DNA of 64,000 nucleotides from Malachius bipustulatus. Lineage: Eukaryota > Arthropoda > Insecta > Coleoptera > Melyridae. The translations under genes were made by a program, and so were the position numbers. Positions 25,059 through 34,414 of this stretch are shown piece by piece (the first letter of the stretch is position 1; each line of letters begins with the position of its first letter). The DNA is taken from contig OU342638.1 of NCBI GenBank assembly GCA_910589415.1, forward strand, positions 37,111,579 to 37,175,578, written 5' to 3'. The notes under the pieces were generated by a model. It did not search any database. It saw only the letters and a list, made by a program, of their open reading frames with translations, and was not told the DNA's origin.

Positions 25059-26636
25059 GATTTAATTGCGTTAACCACTTTTCAAATATATAAATGAAAA
25101 ACGTTTGAATGAAATGAATAGAAAAGATAAAGCCTAATATAACAATATCCAATATAACCTATAAATTTAAATATGAACGAACGGCAAGATAAACAGATAA
25201 AATAATAAACAAAAACAACAAAGAAAGCAATTCAAATTCGACGCGCAAGCGCACAAAACCTAATATTTTGAAACAAACGAAGTTTGACTTTGAATATAAC
25301 TGTCAGCGTCAGATTTATAAATTGTCTTGTCTTAACAGGCAGCGTGCTTTTGGGTTTTAGATTATGGAACCTACATTACCGACACTAACGCTTTTGTAGA
25401 TAGATAAACTTGATCTTCGATCTGATTGTTGCAATAATGAGCTGAATATAAATCATTCATATAAATTACTAGCAAAATTTAGTTAACATGCGCTTTAGCT
25501 TGATAAAGTCCAAAGACCCGCCATATGTTAAGAGATCAAAAAATTTAAATCTCGTTGAATGACACGTCAATTGACGTTCAATGTCTTGTATGACATTATT
25601 GACAAAAATGCTAAGTTAATGTGTTGCTACGGTTACACGAATATGTAGTGGACCACCCAAAGTGAGAAGAATAATTATTATTGTACTTATAGATTTTTAC
25701 TTCATGTAAGTATCTACCCACATGGCACATGGTAAAATTTAACCTAAACTCACGTGAAATTTAATCAATTAGGTTGGTTAAGAAAATTAACTGGGCAGTT
25801 CTTAGAAAAGTGTTATTTTTTCGAGATTTTTCGGGAATAACCACTATACCACCAGTATTCACATCCTTTACCTAATCAATTACGTAAACATAAAGGGTAC
25901 TTTTCGCAAGAATTCTATACGATGGAACACCCTGCATGCTTATGATAATAAATAATTATTACTTATTTATTATTATTCAGATTATAATAATTTGACAGAT
26001 TTGTTACTATAATTGACGCCGTCAGTGGGCGGGGAAAACAGCTAAGGTTCCAAATAAACAAGCATTTGACAGTTGCTGGGTTGCCAATTTCACTGTAAGC
26101 TTTTGATTCCAGTAAAAGCGGATTTTTTAGTGATAAAAATAAAACTAACGACGGACAGCTCGAGCTAGACGGAAACCTAAAAAATTATTTAGTTCAATTA
26201 AATTGATGGTAAACGCAGGTGAATGTCTAAAAACAACCTCAATAAGTCAAACTTCAGGACCACATTGACGACGTGAACTTAAAACTTCAACTAAATCACA
26301 ACAACTGACAACTAATGGCCCTGTGAACGGTTTGTTTATCTGGAACCATGTGCACTTAGTACCGCTCAGTGACGTCACACTGACGGCGTCAATAATAGAA
26401 GGTACGTTTTGTTTTACACATCTTAATCATCTTATTGATAGATTGACATTTATTACGGATAACTGTCAAAGGCCAATAAAATTTCAAATCACCACAATAT
26501 AAAATAATAAATAAGAAGAATCAAAAATTATTAACTAACCTCAAATATAAATATAAGATTTAAAAAGTATAATAATTAAAGAAAATATTATTATTTTCCT
26601 TTCTTACTCTATTAATTATAATAATAACGATAAAAA
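25059..26636. other. Divergent intergenic region between the SAS-6-like gene and mRpL54
   Basis: This region of 1.6 kb holds no gene. It contains a half copy of the GTATTACCGACAT palindrome family (CATTACCGACA near 25373) and a MITE at 26008-26397. The promoters of both neighbours must lie here, but no core element is clear. Confidence 0.5.
26008..26397. mobile_element. MITE-like inverted repeat
   Basis: TTGACGCCGTCAGTG at 26013-26027 is matched by CACTGACGGCGTCAA at 26378-26392. An inner pair (GGTTCCAAATAAACAA, and its inverse with one change) lies inside. No coding sequence is present. The target duplication could not be fixed. The right arm contains a CRE palindrome (TGACGTCA). Confidence 0.7.
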
Positions 26637-27118
26637 ATGCTCAACACAATCACATCGAATATCCTTAAAAAACTGCCACCATCTCTCCTTATGTCACATT
26701 TGACCAGAAATTACGCCAAAAAAGACACCGCAGGTAAGTCCCACTCACCTTACTCCCTCAGATCAAAATCTCACCATCTCTCATCGTGATTCTAGCCGTG
26801 AGCATGATAGGCGGGGCGTTGAAGAAGAAAAAGATGGGTAAAGGGGGCCCGGTTCTGGAGAAGAAATTGCTGCCGGTGGAGACCGATCCAGAGAGACTCG
26901 TCAGTTATTTGTGCGGGTCGAACATCTACCGGGACCCAAAGGCAGACGACGTGAAGCTGCTACCGGACTCCGAATATCCCCAATGGTTGTGGGAGATCAG
27001 ACTGGGGCCGCCGCCGCCGCTCGAGGAGATGGACCCGAACAGTAAACTGTACTGGCGGAGGGTGAGGAAGATGGCGCTTAGACGGAACAATAAACTGAGT
27101 AAACTGAAGAAGTTCTAG
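26637..27118 (+). CDS. mRpL54: Mitochondrial large-subunit ribosomal protein L54
   Basis: The protein is part of the mitochondrial 39S ribosomal subunit. The two exons, 26637-26733 and 26796-27118, give 139 residues, the family's usual length. The N-terminus is basic and hydroxylated with few acids, as in a mitochondrial presequence, and ends near RNYAKK. The C-terminal half carries the family signature: GSNIYRDPKADDVKLLPDSE, then YPQWLWEIRLGPPPPLEEMD, SKLYWRRVRK and RRNNKLSK. An AATAAA follows at about 27126. It lies head-to-head with the SAS-6-like gene, 1.6 kb apart. Confidence 0.93.
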
Positions 27119-27698
27119 TCCTAGTGAATAAATAGTTTTATGTTTATGCAATAATTGTTTCAATATTTAATAGAGCTGCTCCCACAGACCTAGGAAGTGA
27201 CTATTGACTTGTTATTATTCCTATTAATGTTAATGGACACCCCAAATAACTGAATTATTTATAACTTACAATTAAAGCCAACACTACTTATACTAATTTA
27301 TAAGTTCAATTATAACCCAACTACTAGAATTGTTTCCTTAAATCAGTCTGCAACCCTACCTTCCTCTTCAGCACTGTCACTTCGCAAAATGCTAAGGAAT
27401 GTTGTGAGCAGGAAAATTTCATCTACCTTTTAGAATTAATGTGCCCATTGTACTTTTGTATACATCACCCTAATTAAAAAAAAAAACAATAATTATATTC
27501 TCATTAGACTACCATTTCCACCCAAGTTTTAGATAAATCCTTTCCCCCACAATTTTTCTTTGAATAAGAGGGCATCACTACAAAGAGCTCCCAACAAATA
27601 TAATAATAAAAGGAGCAGGTTCAAACTTTACATTTTATTGGTAACAAAATAAATTAAAACAAACATAAATTCAAAATTGTTTATTAAACATGAACAGC

Positions 27699-30225
27699 TC
27701 AAGAACTGGTGGCTTTTTCAGTGGCCTTCTCCTCCTCCTTGATCCTATCCTTCTTAAGAGGACCCATGAAGGCGGACTTCTCGGCGCTGGTCTGGAACCG
27801 ACCGTGTCCAAACTTGCTGCTAGTGTCAATAAACTTGAGGTTGATCTTCTCCAGAGCCACCCGCTTGGTATGGACTAGCAGACTCTTCCTGAGCGTGATC
27901 ACCCTCTTCTTGGGTCCCATGCAACAACCCTTGATCATGACGTAATCGTTGTTCACTTCTCCGTAATGCGGGAACCCGCCCATCGGAGTGATCGTCTTCT
28001 CCGTTAAATCGTAATCGGTCGCAGCGTTACTTTTGATCACCTGTAAAAATAAAATAACTCTTAAATCTCCGTTAAAAAAAAGGACTCCTTAGAATTGAAT
28101 AGTTCAAGTAATCAGCCCTATCATTCATCGTCAGGGTATTCGGATCCTTTTGGCTCGATATAATCTCATCATAGTGATTTAATGTGAACTATAAATAAGT
28201 AAATTGTAAAATTTTTGAATAGATTTACCTTGCCGTCCTTTGTATGTATTCCCTGCCCGATTCGATAAATCTTCTTATTGATCTCAGTTCTATGATGGTA
28301 ACCCTTCTGACCGGCCCTGGCGACCGTGAAGGACACCCTAGATGGATGCCAAGCTCCGATACAGGCGACTTTCCTCAACCCTTTATGCGTCTTCCTGGGC
28401 AACTTCTTTGTATGCCAACGACTCGTCACACCTGAAATTAAAAAAGACCAATTAGCAAGAGGAATTTTTATAACAAAGCGTTCTTAAATATTAAAATGAG
28501 GATTCAGTAGGAAGGCAGCATGGTTATATCGTCATTTAATTAAATCAGACAGACACACCATGTTTTATCATCATTCAATTTTTAATCTGATGATAAAGGG
28601 GGCATTTTGTTCATGAGCGTGCACATACCTTTATATCCTTTTCCTTTCGTCACACCAACACAATCGATCATCTCGTCCTGAGCAAAGACCTGACTAATGG
28701 GGATGGGTTTCTCCAGATGCTCCCGGGCCCACTTAACCTTATCTTCTACCGTTCCTCCATTCAATTGGATCTCCATAATGTGCGCTTTCTTCTGGCGCTG
28801 CTTCAACAGCTTCATCTATTTAAATATAATAGAAAAATATTATTAAAACAATCAATTAATTAAATCAAACAAACGCTAAAATATATAATGAAATGAAAGA
28901 CTGAGACGAACTAGGTTATTCATCGAGTCAGAGTCCATCGGACTACTCGACGAGTGGAAAAAGCCCGACGCGGTCCCCCCGAAGGGGGTCCAGCATGATC
29001 TACGACACTACGGCATTGAACTCATCGAGGGAGACCAACGTTGCCGACAGCAGGAGGGTAAAGGCCCCGTACTGACCGTGTCGCAATCGCTAACTACCAT
29101 TTAACAAATTACAAAAAAAAAAAAAATAACAACAGCAACAACTAACCTGAGTGTGAGCGATGATCCTGATGACCTTGCAATATTTCAGCATGTTCTTGAA
29201 ATCGTCCTCAATCGATTTCTTTCCCATGGCATCGCTCCACTTCTTGGAAGCCTTCGTAAAGGCCTTCTTCTTGCTCTTGTACCTGCGATTTCACATCAAA
29301 CCTTGAGACCACCCCGTCGTTCAAACAAACGAGAACGAATCTGCAAGAACAAAGAAGCCGGGCCTCATACTCGTAGAGGAGATCCGGTCTTCGTTCGCAA
29401 CCCGAATGTAACCCCCGCAATCGGGGGCCGATTCGGATGATACGATTTGTTCAAACTCTCTTGTGATAATCAGAGGAGAGCTAAGCGCAGGTTATTAGCA
29501 TTTAAAATCAATTTAAAAAAAAGGGGTAACGTACCAGTTCTTATAGAAGCGTCTGCGGCAGTCCTCAGAGAGATGCTCCGCCCACACGGTCCTCAGCGCT
29601 CTCAGACCATGCGGCGTCTCGATGTAACCAACAATTCCGATTACGATCATGGGCGGCGTCTCGATGATCGTGACGGCTTCCACGATCTCCTTCTTGTTGA
29701 TCTTGGATCCGGGACGGTCGGCCTCGCGGACCACATGGGTCATGCCGGCCTTGTATCCGATGAACGCGGTCAGGTGGACCGGTTTGTTGGGGTCGTCCTT
29801 GGGGAACGCCTTTACTTTGCCGCGATGACGTTGCGAACGCTTCTTGGGGTAGAAGCCCATCGACCCGTGACGGGGTGCCGAGAACTTCCTGTGAGACTGC
29901 AATGAAAGTAGGTTTGTTTTAGTGGTCGGTTGAGGGATACATGGGTGGATGGGGGTGTTGACGAGAGGGTATCAGACCGCCCTAGAGAGTTCTACATATG
30001 GAGATTCGGTAGTTTTAAAAACTGACCAATTAATAGGAATCATCATGTTGGAGGTTTTGGTTGAAATTTGGAAATATTCATCGCGATTGATAGTAGATGC
30101 GTTGATTTATTGATGCAGGCTTTGATTTGTTGAATAGATGTAAGGATCGATTGGAAATTTCAAGATTAAAAAATAAAACATCACGTCACGTCACATGGGT
30201 TTACGGGTCAATTTCAACTTACCAT
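27699..30225 (-). CDS. RpL3: 60S ribosomal protein L3
   Basis: RpL3 is a core protein of the cytosolic large ribosomal subunit near the peptidyl-transferase centre. The exons are 30225-30223 (the ATG only), 29896-29535, 29282-29147, 28815-28629, 28431-28229 and 28040-27699, giving 410 residues. The start [15 protein letters not shown], the segment [18 protein letters not shown], the [19 protein letters not shown] loop and [13 protein letters not shown] are diagnostic. A first coding exon holding only the start codon is common in ribosomal protein genes. Its introns hold three C/D-box snoRNA candidates and one unexplained GC-rich block, fitting its role as an RNA host gene. Confidence 0.98.
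28108..28178 (-). ncRNA. Candidate C/D-box snoRNA in RpL3 intron (orphan)
   Basis: On the RpL3 strand, box C ATGATGA (28172-28166) is followed 51 nt later by box D CTGA (28115-28112). A D' CTGA (28134-28131) is followed at once by a GATGAAT-like C', and CCCT/AGGG can close a small stem around it. The short closing stem overlaps box D. I could not assign an rRNA target for either guide region. Confidence 0.5.
28500..28578 (-). ncRNA. C/D-box snoRNA in RpL3 intron, predicted to guide 18S rRNA methylation
   Basis: On the RpL3 strand, all four boxes are present in order: C ATGATGA (28574-28568), D' CTGA (28548-28545), C' ATGACGA (28535-28529) and D CTGA (28507-28504). The sequence just upstream of box D, TGCTGCCTTCCT, is the exact complement of AGGAAGGCAGCA, a universally conserved stretch of 18S rRNA (recalled, not searched). 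The box D plus five rule places the 2'-O-methyl on the first A of the AAGG that follows AAGG in that stretch. It lies mid-intron, as is typical for host-gene snoRNAs. Confidence 0.82.
28915..29126. other. GC-rich structured block inside RpL3 intron
   Basis: About 190 bp of GC-rich sequence is embedded in an otherwise AT-rich intron. It holds nested stems: TCGAGT and ACTCGA enclose AGTCC-GAT-GGACT at 28926-28953, and a GGTCCCCCC/GGGGGTCC stem lies at 28973-28992. The minus strand carries a B-box-like GTTCAATGC. The plus strand ends in an A-run (29112-29125), which would suit a retroposed SINE. It could be a SINE on the plus strand or an intron-encoded RNA on the minus strand. No family is recognised. 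Confidence 0.45.
29283..29534 (-). other. RpL3 intron with two adjacent hairpins
   Basis: On the RpL3 strand, CCGAAT/ATTCGG encloses CCCCC/GGGGG (about 29405-29440). Directly after, GAACGAA/TTCGTTC encloses a CCTC/GAGG stem (about 29330-29400). The paired layout recalls an H/ACA snoRNA, but I find no convincing H box or 3' ACA, so no RNA gene is called. Confidence 0.35.
29968..30050 (-). ncRNA. Candidate C/D-box snoRNA in first RpL3 intron
   Basis: On the RpL3 strand, box C ATGATGA (30046-30040) and box D CTGA (29975-29972) are about 64 nt apart. The guide just upstream of D, CTAGGGCGGT, complements ACCGCCCTAG, which I recall from insect 18S rRNA (GATACCGCCCTAGTTC). The D' and C' boxes are not clear, and the terminal stem is weak. 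Confidence 0.55.
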
Positions 30226-31384
30226 GTTGCTCGTTCTAACTTCACTGCGAAAATGGACGCCGAAACGGCAGTGAGGAAGTATTTATATACGTTGAAATGT
30301 CAATTATCATTTGTTACCTAAGTACTGCCAACCTTGTTTGATTAACCTCGTGGTTGTAAATTGTACTGACTATTATAGTTACTCTAATTTGAACTCAGGC
30401 TCTCCAAAATGAACGGCTGACCCCGTTGTATTGCATATGATTGATATGGACGTATATTCTTAAATTCATCAGTAAAACCTGATGGAGAATAGAGATGGAT
30501 CACAAAAACCAATAGATTGAAATGATCATGAGATCATGAAGTGTTATTACTTGATCATTATTTTATCAATGGAAAATTGTGATGTGTTATTAATTATTAA
30601 TCAAATTATAAAATAACGAAAGAAAAGTTCCATTACTCTGGCATTTTATCAAAATTGAATCTCTTGTGTAGCACCGTCTGCATGCATAATCCGTAATACG
30701 AGTATAAAAGTCTGGTAAAATAGACCTGCTAATCGGGTACAGTAGGTAAAATGTAACTGAAATAATTGTGTTTTTTTTATAATTATTGCTGTAAAAATTG
30801 ATTTATTTCAAAGAAACTTGTTTTATTGTCGGTTGGGTTTGGTACGTGCCGATAATAATATCCCAATCCAATATAGAGCGAATTTCGTTTGCAATTATTA
30901 CAATTACACACAATTGACTTTGACTGATAAAGTACCTATATTAAATTTTGGTAAAACAGCATAGATTTTCTGATATTTCTCGTATAAATAAGAGTAACAC
31001 TTAAATAATGTGTTAATTTTTCTCACAGCCTGGCTCTCATTTTTTGTGAAAATTTTGCAATTTTATATTGAGAACATTTTATTTTTTCAATTAGTCTCAA
31101 TTATTGCACATTTTGATGACAATTTTCGTTCAAAACTTTTTAAATTCGTAATTTTTACAGGTATGCTGCTACAGTAAAATTATCTCTTCGATTTTTATAA
31201 CTAATTTTAGTTATAAATCTATAGTTTTAAAAATAATTTTAGTATTAAGGGATTTTTTTTCTTTCAATCAATTCACACAAAATGTAATATAAAATGCTAT
31301 AAAAACTTTTTAAAAATCACATATTATTGCACGTTGATTAATAACATAATTCGAGGCAATTTTTCTCTTTCATTCAATCATATT
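30226..31384. other. Intergenic, AT-rich
   Basis: This region contains the RpL3 promoter next to 30226 and then AT-rich sequence without a gene, up to the LINE fragment. Confidence 0.5.
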
Positions 31385-32892
31385 ATTTTCCTGCGGCATG
31401 GAAGTTGTCTTTTATTCTTCCCCTTCTAAAAGGCGGTGATAGTTCTGATATTAATAATTATAGACCAATAAGTAAATATAATATTTTTGCAAAGTTATTT
31501 GATAAACTGGTTTATAATCATTTACATGCACATTTGTCTAAATATATTGTTGGTCAACAACACGGTTTTGTTAGAGGTAGGTCCACGGTTACCAACCTAA
31601 CTTTATATTACGACTATATTGTCACCAATTTAAATGATGGTATGGTAGTGGATGCAATTTATACGGACTTATCTAGAGCATTCGATGTTGTCAACACCCA
31701 GTTGTTACTTAAGAAACTTTATGCACATGGCATTAACGGTAGTTTGTTGAAATGGCTGGAATCGTATTTGACGGATAGAAAGCAGGTTGTCAGAATAGGA
31801 AATTGTTACTCTAATGTTTTTTCAGTTTTTTCTGGTGTTGGACAAGGACTTCATTTGGGACCATTGCTATTTGCTATTTTTATAAATGATTTAGTAGGAA
31901 ATCTAAAAAATTGCGAGATATTATACTCTTTGCTGATGATGCTAAACTCTTCAGAGCTGTTCGTGGATATGATGATATGGATTTGCTTCAAGGTGATTTA
32001 TTACTCTTTCAAGAGTGGTGCAAGCTGAATGGATTGGTCATCAACATAAAAAAATGCCATCACATCCGTTTTGGTCGATCTAGTAAATTGAGTTTACTCC
32101 CGTATTTTTTGGATGATAATGTTGTATCTTTCAGCGAGTCCGTCAGAGATCTTGGAGTCATTTTCGATTCTAAGCTTTCTTTTAAACAACATATTAACCA
32201 TATTCACCTTTCGGTTACTAAGGGGGTCTATTTTATCAGGAGGTTTTCATCTTCTTTTGGGAATATATCTACTTTTAGATCGTTGTATTTTTCCTTCATT
32301 TTTCCAAAAGTTATGTATGCATCGGTTGTCTGGAGAAGGAATGAAATTGGACTGAAAGGTAAAATTGAATCTCTAAATAGAAGATTTTTGAGGTTTGCAG
32401 CTTCCAAAATTGGTATTTTTGTTTCTTTTTTTGACCATGATCTTAGTCGACTCTATCTCAAATTTTCGTTAGCTACTTTCGAATCTGCTATGAACAGAGC
32501 CGATATTGTTTTCGTTTACAAATTATTATCAAATTCTCTGGATGTTCCTGAACTTTTAGGTAATCTGAAATTTTATGTTCCGCCAAGAACATTGCGTCAT
32601 AATAACCAAATATTCCTCGTAGATACAATAAGACCAGGCCAGTATGAGACTATACTGGATAGATTATCGAGAATATGTAACGATAATGCACTGTGGTTTG
32701 AGCCAAGTACCAGTTCACTCCACTCTATTAAAAATATGTCAAAAATATTGTTGAAATATAGATGAGTAATTCATGAGGTTGTAATATTTGTACATTTGCT
32801 ATCTTTCTAATATGTATAATAGTTTATTATTTTTGTATGGGGTTTTACCCTGTTGGCTTGAATAAATAAATAAATAAATAAATAAATAAATA
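31385..32892 (+). mobile_element. 5'-truncated non-LTR retrotransposon (LINE), jockey/CR1-like
   Basis: Only the reverse-transcriptase half and the 3' end remain. Reading starts inside the RT at PAAWKLSFILPLLKGG and continues through NNYRPIS, YTDLSRAFDVVN, GPLLFAIFINDL and FADDAKLF to a stop at 32763-32765. It ends in an AAATA-rich tail (32869-32892). The endonuclease and any ORF1 are missing. A one-base indel near 31910 splits the frame just before the FADD motif, so the copy is dead. The clade assignment is approximate. Confidence 0.88.
31405..32765 (+). pseudogene. LINE reverse transcriptase, frameshifted
   Basis: The first part (to about 31920) carries the palm motifs up to FINDL. The second part, in another frame from about 31911, carries FADD and the thumb and C-terminal region, 284 codons to a TGA. 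The break falls near an A-run at 31905-31910. No upstream start codon belongs to this fragment. Confidence 0.85.
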
Positions 32893-33391
32893 TGAATTGA
32901 ATATTAGAATTTTATCGCCATTTTGACACAAAATCGCACTGCGCATGCGGTACTCTTTATGAGCTTGAGCTGATATTAAAGATAATTTTTGTGAGTACAA
33001 ATAAAATGTTGGTATTACTTGATCGTAATAGGTAAACGTCAGTTGTCAACTTTAATAGAAAATAAATCCATAAATGTCAAAAAATAAAAATTAGTTTTAA
33101 AAAAATAAAAAATGGATTATTTTTTAATTTCTTATTTAATTTATAAAAACAATAAATTTTTGTATTTAATATATATAGAATTCCACCTAAAATTTATGTG
33201 TTCATTGTATTCGCGATAAAATGTCGTCTGATATCGTAAATACGCAATTCCTAGTTCCGATTCGTAACTGTCGCTACGACACGTACTACTGGAATCACCA
33301 CCACATACCTTAAACTTAAAACAATAATAAATTACTCCTCCAACCAAATCCATATCGAACTTGGAAATTGATAATATTTTATAATTAGACA
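32893..33391. other. Intergenic, upstream of PARP16-like gene
   Basis: AT-rich sequence with no gene seen. It holds the PARP16-like promoter. Confidence 0.45.
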
Positions 33392-34414
33392 ATGGAAAAT
33401 GAATCCGAGGAAACGACCAGTTTTAGGGAATACATCGAAGACTTGCAAGTGCAGGAAACGGTAAAACAAAAACAAGTCAACACGGCATGCACGCGTTTCG
33501 AATCGTTTCTGCAGCTCCTGGAAGAGAACTTGCTCGGCTGTGATTTGATAATTTGTTTCTTCATGGCCGCCTTGAACTCTTACCATTCCCATCGTTGCCT
33601 GCGACCTTTCCCTCATCGATACGTCCAAGACAATATGAAAGACTTCACCTCCCTCAGGAACACGTGCGAGAAGATCCCCTACCTCCCCTCGATATTAAAA
33701 AACCCGCACGTCTGCCCGGACGATGTAAAAGAGCTCCTCTCGTGGTTGTTCTTGGATCAGAAATGGCCTAAATTACATATCAAGAAGCTCGCCGATATAA
33801 CATTCCCGAACAGTATTAACGAATCGTTTAAACCGCATTACGTTCTCGAGATCGTCCACTCGGAAAAATCGCAAGAAGTGTGGGAGAGACGAATTAACGA
33901 CCACGAAGTAATTCTCGCCTACCACGGAAGCGCCATACATAATTTCTACTCGATACTCTCATTCGGCCTGCAGCAACACTTCAGCGTGGACAAGGAGGTG
34001 CTGTTCGGGAACGGTGTCTACCTGTCGACCGAGATCGGGATCAGCGCCCATTATTCCCCGTTCGGGAAGACTTGGAACAGGAGCCTGATGGGGGGCAAGC
34101 ACAGCGTCATCGCTATTTGCGAGATAATCAACGATGCGAGGAAAGTTAAATGTAAGGATTCGAAGAGGAGGCCCAAGGATTGCTTCGGGGATATTCCGGA
34201 GAAGTATTTCGTCGTTACAGACAACGATATGGTCAGGATCAAATATTTGTTAGTTTACACGGAAAACGGGTTCAACACTTTCAAGTCGTTCTTGTCGCAG
34301 AACGTGCTGTGGATTATTCTGTTGCTGTATTTTGTAATGTTGGTAGTCGTTGGGTTTTTTAATGGCGGATCTTGGAGACGCTACATTATTGCTATAAAAA
34401 AACTTATTAATTGA
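33392..34414 (+). CDS. Parp16: Mono-ADP-ribosyltransferase PARP16-like
   Basis: PARP16 is a tail-anchored ER and nuclear-envelope mono-ADP-ribosyltransferase linked to the unfolded-protein response. The intronless 340-residue ORF is close to the 322 of the human protein. Residues 50-80 carry the family's N-terminal helical segment (AALNSYHSHRCLRPFP). The catalytic domain shows LAYHGSAIHNFYSIL (NAD-binding His at 178), FGNGVYLST (Tyr at 210) and KYFVVT, then VRIKYLLVY (285-289). The third triad position is not Glu, as expected for a mono-transferase. One membrane helix spans about 306-322 near the C-terminus. The first ATG is used; the first 40 residues are extra compared with the human protein. 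Confidence 0.94.
   Translation: MENESEETTSFREYIEDLQVQETVKQKQVNTACTRFESFLQLLEENLLGCDLIICFFMAALNSYHSHRCLRPFPHRYVQDNMKDFTSLRNTCEKIPYLPSILKNPHVCPDDVKELLSWLFLDQKWPKLHIKKLADITFPNSINESFKPHYVLEIVHSEKSQEVWERRINDHEVILAYHGSAIHNFYSILSFGLQQHFSVDKEVLFGNGVYLSTEIGISAHYSPFGKTWNRSLMGGKHSVIAICEIINDARKVKCKDSKRRPKDCFGDIPEKYFVVTDNDMVRIKYLLVYTENGFNTFKSFLSQNVLWIILLLYFVMLVVVGFFNGGSWRRYIIAIKKLIN

Noticed and set aside
28915..29126. RNase P or RNase MRP RNA in the RpL3 intron
   Set aside because: Some arthropods keep RNase P RNA in introns, but the core conserved boxes were not found on either strand.
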